A DNA stretch of 5,881 nt from Opitutales bacterium (GTDB lineage: Bacteria; Verrucomicrobiota; Verrucomicrobiia; Opitutales; JAFGAQ01): the NCBI GenBank assembly GCA_028704125.1, contig JAQVLM010000222.1, positions 1-5,881 of the forward strand. The letters run 5' to 3'. The translations under genes and the position numbers were made by a program. This document shows positions 5,731 through 5,881 of this stretch, one piece after another; position 1 is the stretch's first letter; every line of letters starts with the position of its first letter. The notes beneath the pieces are model-generated. The model was not told where the DNA came from. It was given only the letters and a program-made list of their open reading frames with translations, and did no database searches.

Positions 5731-5766
5731 AAGAAAAAGTGCCCTTTCCGCGGACGGAAGGGGCAC
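5731..5766 (-). terminator. Intrinsic terminator after ilvC, abutting the hemC start
   Basis: A 12-bp stem (5766-5755 with 5750-5739, one G-T wobble) closes a 4-nt loop at 5751-5754. Reading leftward it is followed at once by TTTTTCTTT, the classical Rho-independent layout. It ends transcription from ilvC. The T tract stops 1 nt before the hemC ATG at 5729, and the 3' arm of the stem contains GGAAAGGG (5749-5742), the only ribosome-site-like sequence ahead of hemC. Confidence 0.85.
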
Positions 5767-5798
5767 CTTTGTTCAAATCATGAACATGTTGGTTTGAA

Positions 5799-5881
5799 TC
5801 AGGCGTAAGATGCCTGGCTTCCCTTGATGTTGCGTTTTGGAACCCATGGCATGAGGCTGCGCAGACGCTGCCCGGTTGCTT
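5799..5881 (-). CDS. ilvC: Ketol-acid reductoisomerase, C-terminal 26 residues only
   Basis: Only the 3' end is present; the gene enters from the right edge and stops at TGA (5801-5799). The tail contains TGQRLRSLMPW (residues 2-12 of the fragment), which matches the end of class I ketol-acid reductoisomerases (pattern vGxxLRxxMpW), followed by a short basic extension ending in SQASYA. The enzyme makes dihydroxy-isovalerate and its homologue from acetohydroxy acids with NADPH, in branched-chain amino acid synthesis. The call rests on one short motif, so it is probable and not certain. The terminator at 5731-5766 follows 32 nt after the stop. Confidence 0.72.
   Translation of the reverse strand, partial: ATGQRLRSLMPWVPKRNIKGSQASYA

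Noticed and set aside
1..5881. A hidden defence or other novel multi-gene system
   Set aside because: All sizeable open frames are accounted for by known families, and no nuclease, helicase, toxin, reverse transcriptase or repeat array signature was found.

Overview
The window is ordinary bacterial chromosome of moderate GC content. The 330-residue REP-associated transposase, with its C-terminal RVRYFSDG...GSK block, and the style of the neighbouring proteins suggest Verrucomicrobiota (Opitutae / Puniceicoccales-like) or a close PVC relative. That placement is inferred from remembered family resemblance, not from a search. Six protein genes can be supported. Two of them (left and right ends) run off the window.

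Layout from left to right: (i) 1-813, minus strand: 5' part of a secreted or membrane-anchored sensor-type protein with an ABC_sub_bind (PF04392-like) domain. It carries an exact, in-frame direct repeat of at least 116 bp (568-683 and 1-116, offset 567 bp = 189 codons). (ii) 814-1124: intergenic region between divergent genes. (iii) 1125-1472, plus strand: small four-helix DMT/DUF486 membrane protein. (iv) 1450-3295, minus strand: a two-gene surface-polysaccharide operon, a GT4 glycosyltransferase followed after 1 nt by a WcaF-type O-acetyltransferase whose 3' end overlaps the DUF486 gene tail to tail by 23 bp. (v) 3296-3502: divergent promoter region. (vi) 3503-4495, plus strand: a RAYT / IS200-like Y1 transposase with intact HUH and Tyr motifs. 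(vii) 4496-4862: non-coding. (viii) 4863-5729, minus strand: complete hemC (porphobilinogen deaminase). (ix) 5731-5766: a strong intrinsic terminator reading leftward, ending at the hemC start codon. (x) 5799-5881, minus strand: the last 26 codons of what is most likely ilvC (ketol-acid reductoisomerase).

Functionally the window combines housekeeping genes (ilvC, hemC) with accessory ones (polysaccharide decoration pair, transposase, sensor). The GT4 and acetyltransferase genes should act together: one adds a sugar to a lipid-linked or surface glycan precursor and the other O-acetylates it. I see no CRISPR array, tRNA, rRNA, toxin-antitoxin pair, defence island or clear novel multi-gene system. 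The points most worth a second look are the perfect in-frame repeat in the sensor gene (real domain duplication or assembly artefact) and the ilvC terminator whose 3' arm contains the only Shine-Dalgarno-like sequence in front of hemC.
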